Assembly: GCF_014199265.1 (NCBI RefSeq)
Contig: NZ_JACIJG010000003.1
Location: 124,001-188,000 of the forward strand
DNA: 64,000 nt
Origin: Brucella daejeonensis
GTDB lineage: Bacteria; Pseudomonadota; Alphaproteobacteria; Rhizobiales; Rhizobiaceae
Reading direction: 5' to 3'
Under the pieces are notes generated by a model. The model saw only the letters and a program-made list of their open reading frames with translations. It made no database searches and was not told the DNA's origin. Below are positions 38,771 through 49,547 of this stretch, piece by piece; the first letter of the stretch is position 1; every line of letters starts with the position of its first letter. The position numbers were made by a program, and so were the translations under genes.

Positions 38771-39138
38771 ATTTTCCTCTTGGTGTTCCATTTATGCGGA
38801 CGAATGCCGCAAGAAAACCGCGTCGCTGCCGGTTTGGCAAACCATGGTCAGCGCTCCATCTAACGCAGCCAGCCAGCACTGTCACGATCTTTGGCTTTAA
38901 TATCCGCATGACAAGGCCGCGTCCAATCAGCCCACAAACCTTTGCGAGCCGTTTACCATGTCTGGAAAGTGGCTGTGGAAGGAAACAGTCGGTAGAGGGT
39001 ACCGACCTTGCGTGGCGACGGTTGATGTGAGCAACTGCGCGCCATATATCGGGCCTGTCCGACCGCGCCGGATTGTGGGACCGGGTTTCGGCCAACATCT
39101 GCCAACCATCATTGGCCTGTCAAATTCTTCAGGCAACC
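38771..39138. other. Intergenic region between the HAD gene and the groESL promoter
   Basis: Divergent spacer. A 78-codon plus-strand reading frame is present but its composition is not protein-like and it has no good ribosome-binding site. I see no RNA gene or repeat here. Confidence 0.4.
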
Positions 39139-39166
39139 TTGACAATCGAGGGCACCGCTTCTATCT
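39138..39166 (+). promoter_or_regulatory. Candidate groESL promoter
   Basis: CTTGACA at 39138-39144 is followed after 16 bp by CTATCT at 39161-39166. This fits both a sigma-70 -35/-10 arrangement and the CTTG-N17-type alphaproteobacterial RpoH pattern. It is directly upstream of the CIRCE element. No transcription start is known here. Confidence 0.55.
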
Positions 39167-39176
39167 CAAAACAGTC

Positions 39177-39203
39177 TTGGCACTCTCAATGGCAGAGTGC
39201 TAA
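39177..39203 (+). promoter_or_regulatory. CIRCE operator (HrcA-binding site) of groESL
   Basis: TTGGCACTC-N9-GAGTGCTAA matches the CIRCE consensus TTAGCACTC-N9-GAGTGCTAA with one mismatch in the left arm. It lies 64 bp before groES, just after the promoter, the usual place for HrcA repression in alphaproteobacteria. Confidence 0.92.
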
Positions 39204-39267
39204 CACATGCGGATCGGCTCGATCCATAACTGGGTTCAACGTCTATAACACCAAGGGTTATCATACC

Positions 39268-39564
39268 ATGGCTGATATCAAGTTCCGCCCGCTTCATGAC
39301 CGCGTCGTCGTTCGTCGCGTTGAATCGGAAGCCAAGACCGCTGGCGGCATCATCATCCCGGACACCGCCAAGGAAAAGCCGCAGGAAGGCGAAGTCGTTG
39401 CTGCTGGCGCTGGCGCGCGTGACGAAGCAGGCAAGCTGGTTGCTCTGGAAGTCAAGGCTGGCGACCGCGTTCTGTTCGGCAAGTGGTCGGGCACCGAAGT
39501 CAAGATCGGCGGCGAAGACCTGCTGATCATGAAGGAATCCGACATTCTCGGCATCGTCGGCTAA
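39268..39564 (+). CDS. groES: Co-chaperonin GroES
   Basis: The 98-residue cap of the GroEL chamber. It starts [17 protein letters not shown] and has the mobile loop [19 protein letters not shown] (GGI motif) that docks to GroEL, and the roof segment. It precedes groEL by 89 bp on the same strand. Upstream are a CIRCE element and a possible heat-shock promoter, so repression by HrcA and activation by RpoH are both likely. Confidence 0.98.
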   Translation: MADIKFRPLHDRVVVRRVESEAKTAGGIIIPDTAKEKPQEGEVVAAGAGARDEAGKLVALEVKAGDRVLFGKWSGTEVKIGGEDLLIMKESDILGIVG

Positions 39565-39629
39565 CGATTCCATCGTGTCGGCACATGAGGCCGGCACATC
39601 AATCACAATACAACAGTTTACCTATCTGA

Positions 39630-41428
<1,799 letters not shown>

Positions 41429-41452
41429 TCACAATTTCTTATGGGAAACAGG

Positions 41453-41482
41453 AAAGGCGGTCATCGACCGCCTTTCTTTTTT
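41453..41482 (+). terminator. Intrinsic terminator of groESL
   Basis: A perfect 10-bp stem (AAAGGCGGTC/GACCGCCTTT) with a 3-nt loop, followed by CTTTTTT. It lies beyond the duplicated groEL end, so the mRNA carries the duplicated segment in its 3' region. Confidence 0.9.
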
Positions 41483-41661
41483 ACTCTATGTAACTATTTG
41501 TGATTTATACAAAATTTACCGTTCGAGCTTTTTCGGGCATTCGCGCCTCTATTTTAGAAACTACTGATTGACTCATACCCTGCAATTGTGGTCAATCCCA
41601 TCGAACTGGTGATGGACTTCCTGCTTGCCCCCGCACTTTGGAAGTCCTGTCTCAGGCAACA
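41483..41661. other. AT-rich spacer between groESL and the HxlR gene
   Basis: No gene seen. It contains an inverted pair GGACTTCC/GGAAGTCC (about 41612-41648) whose left arm resembles the groEL 3' end again. Confidence 0.35.
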
Positions 41662-41689
41662 GGAAAGGCAAGCTTCGGCTTGTCTTTCC
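41662..41689 (-). terminator. Stable UUCG-type hairpin after the HxlR gene
   Basis: A 12-bp stem with one G-U pair closes a TTCG tetraloop on the plus strand (CGAA on the minus strand), about 22 bp beyond the HxlR stop codon. There is no clear T-run, so it may terminate weakly or protect the 3' end. Confidence 0.5.
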
Positions 41690-41710
41690 ACTTGCTCCGG
41701 TTCCTCCCTT

Positions 41711-42106
41711 TCATTCCGCCGCGTCAGTTGCAACATTTCCCGATGCGAAAGCGTCGTAGCGGGCTCGCGCCATCATGACCCTTTGCTCATTGGCAATGGC
41801 CCATTCGCCAAGCTCGCGTACGGGGCGCAGAAGATCCCGCCCCATCTCCGTCAATTCATATTCCACCTTGGGCGGAATAGTCGGGAAAACGGTTCGTGAC
41901 ACGAAGCCGTCGCGTTCCAGGTTCCGCAACGTCGTCGTGAGCATCTTCTGCGAAATGCCGTTTACCGTTTTGCGCAATTCATTGAAGCGCATGGGACGGT
42001 TCCCCAGATAGCTCACGACGAGCACCGTCCACTTGTCTCCAACGCGGGAAAGAATATCTGTTACTGCCTTGCAGGCATGGGTTTCCTTAAAGTCACCGGG
42101 TTTCAT
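41711..42106 (-). CDS. HxlR-family transcriptional regulator
   Basis: A 131-residue winged-helix regulator. The family core WTVLVVSYLGNRPMRFNEL and GISQKMLTTTLRNLERDG is clear, and Cys12 precedes the first helix at the position of the redox-sensing Cys in YodB/HypR-type members. The ATG has a perfect AAGGAGG ahead. It is divergent from the FMN reductase gene with 80 bp between, the usual layout for a local repressor of a quinone or nitro reductase. Redox control is inferred. Confidence 0.92.
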   Translation of the reverse strand: MKPGDFKETHACKAVTDILSRVGDKWTVLVVSYLGNRPMRFNELRKTVNGISQKMLTTTLRNLERDGFVSRTVFPTIPPKVEYELTEMGRDLLRPVRELGEWAIANEQRVMMARARYDAFASGNVATDAAE

Positions 42107-42125
42107 AAAAGTGCCTCCTTGCGCC

Positions 42126-42147
42126 CTATAGATAGTCACTTATATAG
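42126..42147. promoter_or_regulatory. Candidate operator between the HxlR and reductase genes
   Basis: A dyad CTATA...TATAG lies in the 80-bp divergent promoter. HxlR-type regulators bind AT-rich dyads in such spacers. No other support. Confidence 0.3.
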
Positions 42148-42186
42148 CGTCGGTTTCCAACAGTTACCACTATGGAAGGTGCATTT

Positions 42187-42747
42187 ATGTCCAAGCTCAA
42201 AGTCGCCGTAATCGTCGGCAGCACGCGCGAACAGCGTTTTTCTCCCATTCCGGCACAATGGATCGCCAAGCTCGTTGCGGAGCGCCCTGAGCTAAACGTC
42301 GAAATTCTCGACCTCGCCGATTATCCGATGGGCTTTTTTGGTGACCCGTCCACGACCACCGAGCAGGCCGAGACCGCAGACAAATGGAAATCCAAACTGC
42401 GCGAGTTCGACGCCTATATCCTTACGGCGGCGGAATATAACCACGCGCCGACAGCCGTCCTGAAAAATGCGATCGACTACGGTGACTGGATTCAGAAGCC
42501 GATGGCTTTCGTCGGTTACGGTGGCGTCGGCGGCGCACGCGCCGTCGAGCAGCTTCGCATGATTGCCGTCGAGATGTCGTCCATGTCAGTCAAGACCGGC
42601 GTGCACATCCTGTTTCCGGACTATCTGGCGGTGGTCAAAGGCGAAAACACTCTCGATGACTTTCCGCATCTGACCGAAGCTGCCAAGAACATGCTCGACC
42701 AGCTCATCTGGTGGGGCAAGGCGCTGAAGGCAGCACGCGCCGTCTAA
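42187..42747 (+). CDS. NAD(P)H-dependent FMN reductase
   Basis: A 186-residue flavodoxin-like reductase. The phosphate-binding loop GSTREQRFSPIPAQWI opens the protein, and PTAVLKNAIDY and GYGGVGGARAVEQLR are typical of the NADPH-dependent FMN reductase family (azo/quinone/chromate reductases). The ATG with GGAAGG ahead is chosen over one 15 bp upstream. Probably controlled by the divergent HxlR regulator. Confidence 0.9.
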   Translation: MSKLKVAVIVGSTREQRFSPIPAQWIAKLVAERPELNVEILDLADYPMGFFGDPSTTTEQAETADKWKSKLREFDAYILTAAEYNHAPTAVLKNAIDYGDWIQKPMAFVGYGGVGGARAVEQLRMIAVEMSSMSVKTGVHILFPDYLAVVKGENTLDDFPHLTEAAKNMLDQLIWWGKALKAARAV

Positions 42748-42782
42748 AGCGCGTTTCGACCTGATTGAATCAGATCGGCGCT
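42748..42782. repeat. Short rhizobial palindrome
   Basis: AGCGC/GCGCT ends enclose CTGATTGAATCAG, a perfect 13-bp palindrome. It begins directly after the reductase stop codon and may act as a transcript end. Confidence 0.5.
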
Positions 42783-42887
42783 CCAGGGGCCAAGTCCAAT
42801 TAGGTTTCGAGCGTGGGGCGAGCCGGGATGTTTCCCATTCCGGCTTGCCGCTTGTGACTCTCGCGCTATGATTAGGGTCAGGAAACG

Positions 42888-43154
42888 ATGGATAATCATA
42901 TGCGCAAAGAGCTGCCTATCAATACCGCCCCCAGGGACGGCCGCAAGATCACAGTCGTCTGGACTGACGAGGACGATCAACGCAACGAGTCGATTGCCCA
43001 GTATCGGACGCTCGAACAGCTACAGGCTGGCGGCGGACAGTGGGATGAAACCGATACAGGCTGGTGGACATTCACCGACAGCAAGACCCAGCGCAAGATA
43101 GATCCGATCGCCTGGATATCCGTATCGGACGACGGCGAGGACAACGACGAATAG
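42888..43154 (+). CDS. Small conserved-looking protein, unknown function
   Basis: An 88-residue acidic protein (ends DDGEDNDE), rich in Trp (VVWTDED, GQWDET, GWWTF, IAWIS), no membrane segment. AGGA is well placed before the ATG; another ATG lies four codons in. It resembles short rhizobial proteins with an N-terminal PRDG motif, but I do not recognise a named family. A 17-bp sequence shared with the DUF1127/LysR spacer lies about 75 bp upstream. Confidence 0.7.
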   Translation: MDNHMRKELPINTAPRDGRKITVVWTDEDDQRNESIAQYRTLEQLQAGGGQWDETDTGWWTFTDSKTQRKIDPIAWISVSDDGEDNDE

Positions 43155-43299
43155 GTGACGGCGCTTTCGTCAATAAAAGTTGATATTTTTTCTATACTTT
43201 TATTTGCTGGACAGAACGTCGCCCCATCGGGAATGTGATACGCTGCGCTATGTTCGTTGACGGGCCCGTTCCCGAGCCCAACCTAGCCGGAGACATGAA

Positions 43300-44691
43300 A
43301 TGACCGCTACGCGTACCGAAACAGATACTTTCGGACCGATCGATGTTCCCGCCGACCGCTATTGGGGTGCGCAAACACAGCGATCCTTGCAGAATTTCAA
43401 GATCGGCGGAGAGCGTATGCCTCTGCCGCTGGTCCACGCGCTGGGTGTCGTCAAGCGCGCTGCGGCGGAGACCAACATCGCTCTCGGCAAACTCGACCCG
43501 GTCCTTGGTCAGGTCATAGCCGTGGCGGCATCGGAAGTGATCGAAGGCAAGCTCGACGAGCACTTCCCGCTCGTGGTCTGGCAAACCGGTTCGGGAACCC
43601 AATCGAACATGAATGCCAATGAAGTCATTTCCAACCGCGCGATAGAGTTGCTCGGCGGTGAGATGGGCTCCAAAAAGCCCGTTCACCCGAATGACCATGT
43701 GAATATGAGCCAGTCCTCGAATGACAGTTTTCCAACAGCCATTCACATCGCGACCGCAATGGAAACCGTCAACAGCCTTTATCCGGCGCTCGAACATCTG
43801 ACCACGGCGCTGAAGGCCCAGGAAGAAGCTTTCAAGGACATCATCAAGATCGGCCGCACTCACACGCAGGATGCAACGCCGGTTACACTCGGACAGGAAT
43901 TTTCCGGTTATCGGACTGCCCTTGAATATGCGCGTCATCGCATCGCGCAATCCCTCGCCGATGTCTTCTTGCTGGCGCAGGGCGGCACGGCAGTGGGCAC
44001 GGGGCTGAATGCACCGATCGGCTTCGACACGGGTTTCGCTGAAGCGGTTAGCGAGATCACCGGGCTCGCCTTCAAGACTGCGCCGAACAAGTTTGAAGCT
44101 CTGGCCAGCCATGGCGCGATTCTCAACCTCCACGGCAGCCTGAATGCGCTTGCTGCCGACCTGTTCAAGATCGCCAACGATATCCGCTTTCTTGGCTCCG
44201 GGCCACGCTCCGGCCTTGGCGAGCTTTCGCTGCCGGAGAACGAACCGGGCTCTTCCATCATGCCCGGCAAGGTCAACCCGACGCAGGCCGAGGCCATGAC
44301 GATGGTTGCAACGCAGGTATTCGGCAATCATACGGCTGTTACGGTTGCCGCGAGCCAGGGGCATTTCGAACTGAATGTGTTTAAGCCTGTCATCGCCTAC
44401 AATGTATTGCAGTCCATCCGCATTCTTGGCGATGCAATGATTTCATTTGCCGACCACTGCGTGGATGGAATCGAACCGAATCGGGCTCGCATCAAGGAAC
44501 TGCTGGACCGGTCGCTGATGCTTGTGACCGCACTGGCCCCGGCTATCGGTTACGACAATGCAGCAAAGATCGCCAAGACCGCTCACAAGAACGGAACGAC
44601 ATTGCGTGAGGAAGCGCTGGCAAGCGGGCTCGTAACGGAAGAAGACTATGATCGGCTGGTTCGCGCAGAGAGAATGATTGCGCCGGAGTGA
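43300..44691 (+). CDS. fumC: Class II fumarate hydratase
   Basis: FumC interconverts fumarate and L-malate in the TCA cycle; it is oxygen-stable and has no iron-sulfur cluster. The 463-residue protein shows [32 protein letters not shown] and the signature [15 protein letters not shown] with the catalytic Ser. GGAG precedes the ATG. It is a single gene. Confidence 0.98.
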   Translation: MTATRTETDTFGPIDVPADRYWGAQTQRSLQNFKIGGERMPLPLVHALGVVKRAAAETNIALGKLDPVLGQVIAVAASEVIEGKLDEHFPLVVWQTGSGTQSNMNANEVISNRAIELLGGEMGSKKPVHPNDHVNMSQSSNDSFPTAIHIATAMETVNSLYPALEHLTTALKAQEEAFKDIIKIGRTHTQDATPVTLGQEFSGYRTALEYARHRIAQSLADVFLLAQGGTAVGTGLNAPIGFDTGFAEAVSEITGLAFKTAPNKFEALASHGAILNLHGSLNALAADLFKIANDIRFLGSGPRSGLGELSLPENEPGSSIMPGKVNPTQAEAMTMVATQVFGNHTAVTVAASQGHFELNVFKPVIAYNVLQSIRILGDAMISFADHCVDGIEPNRARIKELLDRSLMLVTALAPAIGYDNAAKIAKTAHKNGTTLREEALASGLVTEEDYDRLVRAERMIAPE

Positions 44692-44793
44692 TTTGGTATT
44701 CATACTGTAAACAAACTGTCGAGGATTAGACGGCTTTTCTTGACAGTCTTCAGTCGCTAATTGATGACTCAGTTCAACAGGAGATCCCCCCTT

Positions 44794-45195
44794 ATGTCCT
44801 CTATCACTCCACAGTCCAACGGCGCTGTGACGCTTATCGCCCGCATCTTTCTTTCAATTCTCTTCATCATCGCCGGTTTCAGCAAACTGACCGCAATTTC
44901 CGGCACCGCCGGTTATTTTGCCGCCCTCGGCCTGCCGCTCCCCACTGTTACGGCTGTGGTTGTCGGTCTGATCGAGTTTGTTGGCGGCCTGGCCATTCTG
45001 GTTGGTTTCCAGACCCGCATTGCAGCCGCCGTCGTGGGTCTGTTCACCATCGGTGCGACGCTGGTTGGCCACATGGATTTCTCGCAAGCCGGAAACATCA
45101 TGATGGCCCAGAAGAACCTCGCAATTGCTGGCGGTCTCTTCCTGCTTGCCCTGTATGGTGCAGGCTCGCTCTCGATCGACGCCAAGCGCGGCTGA
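44794..45195 (+). CDS. DoxX-family membrane protein
   Basis: A 133-residue inner-membrane protein with four hydrophobic segments. LIARIFLSILFIIAGFSKL and GLIEFVGGLAILVG match DoxX. AGGAGA precedes this ATG; upstream in-frame starts lack it. Relatives take part in thiosulfate or sulfide metabolism or radical defence, but no specific role can be given. A strong terminator follows. Confidence 0.88.
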   Translation: MSSITPQSNGAVTLIARIFLSILFIIAGFSKLTAISGTAGYFAALGLPLPTVTAVVVGLIEFVGGLAILVGFQTRIAAAVVGLFTIGATLVGHMDFSQAGNIMMAQKNLAIAGGLFLLALYGAGSLSIDAKRG

Positions 45196-45213
45196 TCACG
45201 CATCATCAACGCC

Positions 45214-45250
45214 AAAAAAAACCGCGTCCTTCACAAGACGCGGTTTTTTG
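45214..45250 (+). terminator. Intrinsic terminator after the DoxX gene
   Basis: AAAAAAACCGCGTC pairs with GACGCGGTTTTTT around an 8-nt loop, with the T-run part of the stem. It could act in both directions, but hisG ends about 160 bp away. Confidence 0.85.
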
Positions 45251-45285
45251 CCATCAGGCATTTCCAGTAAAAGCGTAAACCGGGT

Positions 45286-45390
45286 TAGAGCATTTCCAGC
45301 AAAAGTGCGAAGCGGTTTTGCGTAGGATAATGCGTAAAAACAAATAGTTGGAGTGGTTCCAACGATTTAGTCAAAACAGGAACCGCTCTA
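45286..45390. repeat. 105-bp bipartite repeat (copy B)
   Basis: Ends TAGAGC/GCTCTA are inverted. It contains GCAAAA/TTTTGC around GTGCGAAGCGG, the linker ATGCGTAAAAACAAA, and GAGTGGTTCC/GGAACCGCTC. It is 101/105 identical, in the same orientation, to the copy at 60.4 kb. A partial 5' copy (GCATTTCCAGTAAAAGCG) lies about 30 bp before it. Confidence 0.88.
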
Positions 45391-45409
45391 GCGCCCGGAA
45401 ATGCCCTGT

Positions 45410-46105
45410 CTAACCGCCCAGCCCTTCACGAATCCGGAGTGCTACTTCCGCTACCCGGCCATTCTCATGGCTTTGGCGGGCGGAGACAAGACAAGCCTGC
45501 GACCGCAGGATGACACCGTCTTCCAGAACCTTGAGCTTGTTGGCGCGCAGCGTCGAACCGGTGGACGTAATATCCACGATCATATCCGCCGACCCCGCAG
45601 CAGGAGCGCCTTCGGTAGCACCGAGGCTTTCCACGATACGATAAACCTGAATGCCATGCTTCTGCGAAAAGAACTGCTGCGTCAGCCGCCAGTATTTGGT
45701 GGCAATGCGCAGGCGGCGACCGTGGCGCTGGCGAAAATCGGCGGCGACGTCATCCAGATCAGCCATGGTCGTCACGTCGCGCCAGACTTCCGGCACGGCC
45801 ACCACCACATCGGCATGGCCAAATCCAAGTTCCGCTTCTATGGCCACGCGCTCATCGGCATGAGCCAGTGTCTCGCGCACGAGATCTTCACCCGTCACGC
45901 CAAGATCGACACTGCCGTAACCGAGTTCACGAGCGATTTCGGAAGCTGACAGAAACAGAATGTCGAGGCCTTCCTCGCCTTCGACGCGCGCACGATAATT
46001 ACGGCTGTCATCGGGCAGGATGACCTTGTAACCGGCTTTTTCCAGCACGGCGAGCGTCTGCTCCTTAAGCCGTCCCTTGGATGGCAATGCCAGCGTAACG
46101 CTCAT
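45410..46105 (-). CDS. hisG: ATP phosphoribosyltransferase, short form
   Basis: HisG joins ATP and PRPP in the first step of histidine synthesis. At 231 residues it is the short form, which lacks the C-terminal regulatory domain and needs HisZ. The PRPP site is near [19 protein letters not shown]. Its start overlaps the hisZ stop by 4 bp (ATGA). Confidence 0.96.
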   Translation of the reverse strand: MSVTLALPSKGRLKEQTLAVLEKAGYKVILPDDSRNYRARVEGEEGLDILFLSASEIARELGYGSVDLGVTGEDLVRETLAHADERVAIEAELGFGHADVVVAVPEVWRDVTTMADLDDVAADFRQRHGRRLRIATKYWRLTQQFFSQKHGIQVYRIVESLGATEGAPAAGSADMIVDITSTGSTLRANKLKVLEDGVILRSQACLVSARQSHENGRVAEVALRIREGLGG

Positions 46106-47232
46106 CGTTGTTCTCCCGCCAGGGCCTGAAGCCGGTCGAGCCAGATTGAAAACCCGACACCGGGTATGGTTTCCGATGCGCCAAGCATGGTCAAAAGACG
46201 GTCGTAACGTCCGCCGCCTGCAATGACAGCATCTTTCTCCACGCCCGCCTGCCGGATTTCGTAGACGAGGCCGGTATAGTAATCGAGCGGCCGCCCGAAG
46301 GATGCGTCATAGACAATGTCCCGCGTGCTGATGCCCGCCTCGGCTATCGCTTCCGCACGGGCTTCGAATTTCTGCAGGACCGCACCGAGGTCAAGCGCGT
46401 GATCGGCCGCAAAGGCGCGCAGAGTAACGGCGGCGGAATCGAGCGGAACACGCGTTTCCAGAAACTGCTTCAGGAGATCGAGTGTCGATGCAGGGAAGCG
46501 CGTCGCAGCCAGATCTTCCTTTTCGATCAACCGACGGGCAATCTCGGCCGGAGAACGCCCGGCGCCCGGAGAGATACCGGCTTCAAGCATTTCCACTTCG
46601 AGCATCCGCGCAAGGCCGGTGTCGTCCCCCTCGGCGACCAGCACCGCCAGAACTTCCGGCAAGCGCGCGCTCCGTTGCGCGGCAGTCAGTTCGCCAAGAG
46701 CCGCATCCATGGAACGGGCATCGCCGAAAGCGCGCAGCAATTTCTTGCGCCAGCCCTGCGGCAAGCCCAGCGCCTTCAACATGCCCGCAAATACAGACTG
46801 GTCGCCCAGCACGATTTCCAGTTCGGCGTCGGGCGCGGCGGCCCTCACGCAGGAGAGCGCATCGGCGACGGAGCGCGCGTCGGAAGCGGCCTCGTCGGCG
46901 GCACCGAGATCTTCGATACCTGCCTGCAGAAATTCAGCGGCACCGTCGCGATGCTGGCGGAACACTTCACCCAGATAGGCATAGCGTTTGGGTGTCGCGG
47001 CATTGAGGGCGATATGATTGCGGCAGACCGGAATGGTGAATTCCGGGCGCAGACACAAACTATCGCCGTTTTCGTTTTCGGTCAGAAAGATGCGGCGGCG
47101 CAAATCCTCGCCCGCCATATCCAAAAACGGATCGGCAGGCTGGATCAACGGAATGTCCACCAGTTCCGCCTCGCGCGCATCGAGTTCCGCGCGAAGCGCA
47201 CCAAGGATGGGAGATGTGCGCGGTCCAGCCAT
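46102..47232 (-). CDS. hisZ: ATP phosphoribosyltransferase regulatory subunit
   Basis: HisZ is a histidyl-tRNA-synthetase-like protein without charging activity that forms an octamer with short HisG and confers histidine feedback. The 376-residue protein keeps the class II motif [13 protein letters not shown] and [13 protein letters not shown] chose the ATG; a GTG overlapping the hisS stop (GTGA) is an alternative. It lies between hisS and hisG. Confidence 0.94.
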   Translation of the reverse strand: MAGPRTSPILGALRAELDAREAELVDIPLIQPADPFLDMAGEDLRRRIFLTENENGDSLCLRPEFTIPVCRNHIALNAATPKRYAYLGEVFRQHRDGAAEFLQAGIEDLGAADEAASDARSVADALSCVRAAAPDAELEIVLGDQSVFAGMLKALGLPQGWRKKLLRAFGDARSMDAALGELTAAQRSARLPEVLAVLVAEGDDTGLARMLEVEMLEAGISPGAGRSPAEIARRLIEKEDLAATRFPASTLDLLKQFLETRVPLDSAAVTLRAFAADHALDLGAVLQKFEARAEAIAEAGISTRDIVYDASFGRPLDYYTGLVYEIRQAGVEKDAVIAGGGRYDRLLTMLGASETIPGVGFSIWLDRLQALAGEQR

Positions 47233-47240
47233 GTTGCCTG

Positions 47241-48749
47241 TCACTTTACCTGCTGGGCGCGATCCCGCGCCTGTGCGTCAAGAATTTCGCGAACGGCTTC
47301 CACGAGGTCGCCTTCCTTGACCGTAATCTGAGCCGGGCGGCTTTCACGCCAGGTCACATTATCGGCAATCTCCGCCGACAGACGCTTACCCTCGATCAGA
47401 TCCTTGATCTGCGCCTCACCAGCCTCGCGCTCCTGCGATCCCTGAATGACGACACAGGGTGCATCGCGACGGTCGGCATATTTCATCTGCGCCTTCATGC
47501 CGGAGCCTCCGACATACATTTCGGCGCGGATGCCCGCATGGCGCAGATCGGAGACCATTTTCTGGTAGCGGCCAAGGCTTTCCGTATCCTTGTCCATAAC
47601 CAGCACAACGACCGGGCCGACCGTATCGGACACATCCAGCTTGCCGAGGTTTTTCAGCGCCGTCATCAGGCGCGAAACGCCGATGGAGAAGCCTGTCGCC
47701 GGAACGGGCTCGCCACGGAAGCGCGAGACGAGGCCGTCATAGCGCCCGCCGCCGCCGACCGATCCGAACACGACCTTCTGGCCATCCTCGTTGGTAACAT
47801 CGAAAAGAAGCTCGGCCTCGAAAACCGGACCGGTGTAATATTCGAGCCCACGCACCACCGACGGATCGATCTTGACGCGGCCTTCATAACCACCCGCCGA
47901 AAACAGTGCCTGCATGTCGGCCAGTTCCGTGACGCCTTCTTCGCCCTTGGCGTTGCCTGCAACGACAGCACGGAGATTGGCAATCGTGTCCGCACCGTTC
48001 GCCCCACCTGCGGCGGTGAAGGCCAGAACCTTTTCGATTGCCGCATCGGCAAGTTCCGCGCCCTTGGTGAAATCGCCGCTCTCGTCGAGACGGCCCTTGC
48101 CGAGCAGGAGACGCACGCCTTCCGGACCGAACTTGTCGAGTTTGTCGATGGCGCGGAGCACGTTGAGCCGCTTTGCGGCATTGCCCTCGCCTTCAAGGCC
48201 GATAGCGTCCAGCACGCCGTCCAGAACCTTGCGATTGTTGACGCGGATCGCATAATCGCCGCGGCTGATACCAAGACGCTCCATCGTGTCGGCCATCATC
48301 ATGCACATCTCGGCGTCGGCCGAAACATTCGGCGCACCGACCGTATCGGCGTCGAACTGCATGAACTGGCGGAAACGGCCCGGCCCCGGCTTTTCGTTGC
48401 GGAACACCCAGCCGTTGCGATAGCTGCGATAGGGCTTCGGCAAGGTCTCGAAATTTTCGGCGACATAGCGCGCCAGCGGCGCGGTCAGGTCGTAGCGCAA
48501 CGACAGCCACTGTTCGTCATCGTCCTGAAACGAGAACACGCCTTCATTCGGACGATCCTGATCGGGAAGGAACTTTCCGAGCGCATCGGTATATTCGATC
48601 AGCGGCGTTTCCACCGGCTCAAAGCCGTAAAGATCATAGACTTCGCGGATGGTTGCCATCATTTTCTCGGCGGCGCGCAAATCGTCCGGCACCCGATCGA
48701 CAAACCCGCGCGGCAACCGCGCCTTCATCTTGTCCGCTTTATCGGCCAT
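47241..48749 (-). CDS. hisS: Histidyl-tRNA synthetase
   Basis: A 502-residue class II synthetase. The class II motif 2 [16 protein letters not shown] and the histidine-specific segments [11 protein letters not shown] and [10 protein letters not shown] are present, and the C-terminal anticodon-binding domain follows (about 400-500). It belongs to the longer alphaproteobacterial HisS type. CAGGA precedes the chosen ATG; a TTG 10 codons upstream is less likely. It starts the hisS-hisZ-hisG operon. Confidence 0.96.
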   Translation of the reverse strand: MADKADKMKARLPRGFVDRVPDDLRAAEKMMATIREVYDLYGFEPVETPLIEYTDALGKFLPDQDRPNEGVFSFQDDDEQWLSLRYDLTAPLARYVAENFETLPKPYRSYRNGWVFRNEKPGPGRFRQFMQFDADTVGAPNVSADAEMCMMMADTMERLGISRGDYAIRVNNRKVLDGVLDAIGLEGEGNAAKRLNVLRAIDKLDKFGPEGVRLLLGKGRLDESGDFTKGAELADAAIEKVLAFTAAGGANGADTIANLRAVVAGNAKGEEGVTELADMQALFSAGGYEGRVKIDPSVVRGLEYYTGPVFEAELLFDVTNEDGQKVVFGSVGGGGRYDGLVSRFRGEPVPATGFSIGVSRLMTALKNLGKLDVSDTVGPVVVLVMDKDTESLGRYQKMVSDLRHAGIRAEMYVGGSGMKAQMKYADRRDAPCVVIQGSQEREAGEAQIKDLIEGKRLSAEIADNVTWRESRPAQITVKEGDLVEAVREILDAQARDRAQQVK

Positions 48750-48859
48750 TTTTCCTGCCTGATCGCTGATTTTGTTCAATTCATGCCGGAGGAAACCGGC
48801 AAGTTCGTTGCCGGTTTCCTAACGCATGAAATGCGGTGCGGCAAGTGCGAGAAGTGCGA

Positions 48860-49483
48860 TCAGCGTGTGGCAATAGCGACGGCAGCGCCCGCCATCATGC
48901 CGGCACTCGTCCTGTTGGCGATCCGCATCATGCGCGGACTGCGGAGAAACCGCCTGGCCTGCGCCGCCAGCACGACCCATGCGGTATCGACAGCGGCGAG
49001 AACAACAAACATGACCAGCAGCAATTGCGCCCAGCCAGCCAGCGAAACATGGGTGATATCGACTGCGGTCGGAAGGATGGCGAGATAGAAAACCATGATC
49101 TTCGGATTACCGAGCGTAATGGCCAGCGCGCTCATAAAAAGCTTACCTGCCTCACCCTGACGCGGAATGGTGTTGTCGTCTGGCGTTTCTCCCACGGGGG
49201 CTACCCACATTTTCCAGGACAGATAGATGAGATAGGCAACGCCCGCATATTTGAGTACGAGAAATGCCATATGGAAGGTGCTGGCCAGCGCCGCCAGTCC
49301 CCACACAGCCAGGGACAGCCATATGGCATCGCCAAGCCACAGCCCGAACATGAAGGGGAAAACGCCCTTGTGGCCACGGCTGATGACGCGTGCGACAAGG
49401 GCGCCGACATTCGGGCCCGGTGTTCCTGCAGCGACAGCCAGAATGCCGGCAAAAACGATCAGCGACGCCAGATTCATGTCCAT
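48860..49483 (-). CDS. LysE/RhtB-family amino acid exporter
   Basis: A 207-residue inner-membrane protein with about six hydrophobic segments. The family start GTPGPNVGALVARVISRGHKG is clear, with the central GDAIWLSLAVWGL segment. Such proteins export basic or other amino acids or homoserine lactones; the substrate cannot be read. Confidence 0.9.
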   Translation of the reverse strand: MDMNLASLIVFAGILAVAAGTPGPNVGALVARVISRGHKGVFPFMFGLWLGDAIWLSLAVWGLAALASTFHMAFLVLKYAGVAYLIYLSWKMWVAPVGETPDDNTIPRQGEAGKLFMSALAITLGNPKIMVFYLAILPTAVDITHVSLAGWAQLLLVMFVVLAAVDTAWVVLAAQARRFLRSPRMMRIANRTSAGMMAGAAVAIATR

Positions 49484-49547
49484 TCTCCCGAAAACAGTAT
49501 GCGCATCTTGCAGAAAGCGGCGCGGTTGGCAATTACCGTTTTAGACC

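Noticed and set aside
38794-39030. 78-codon plus-strand frame before groES
   Set aside because: Lies in the groESL upstream region, no Shine-Dalgarno sequence, composition not protein-like.
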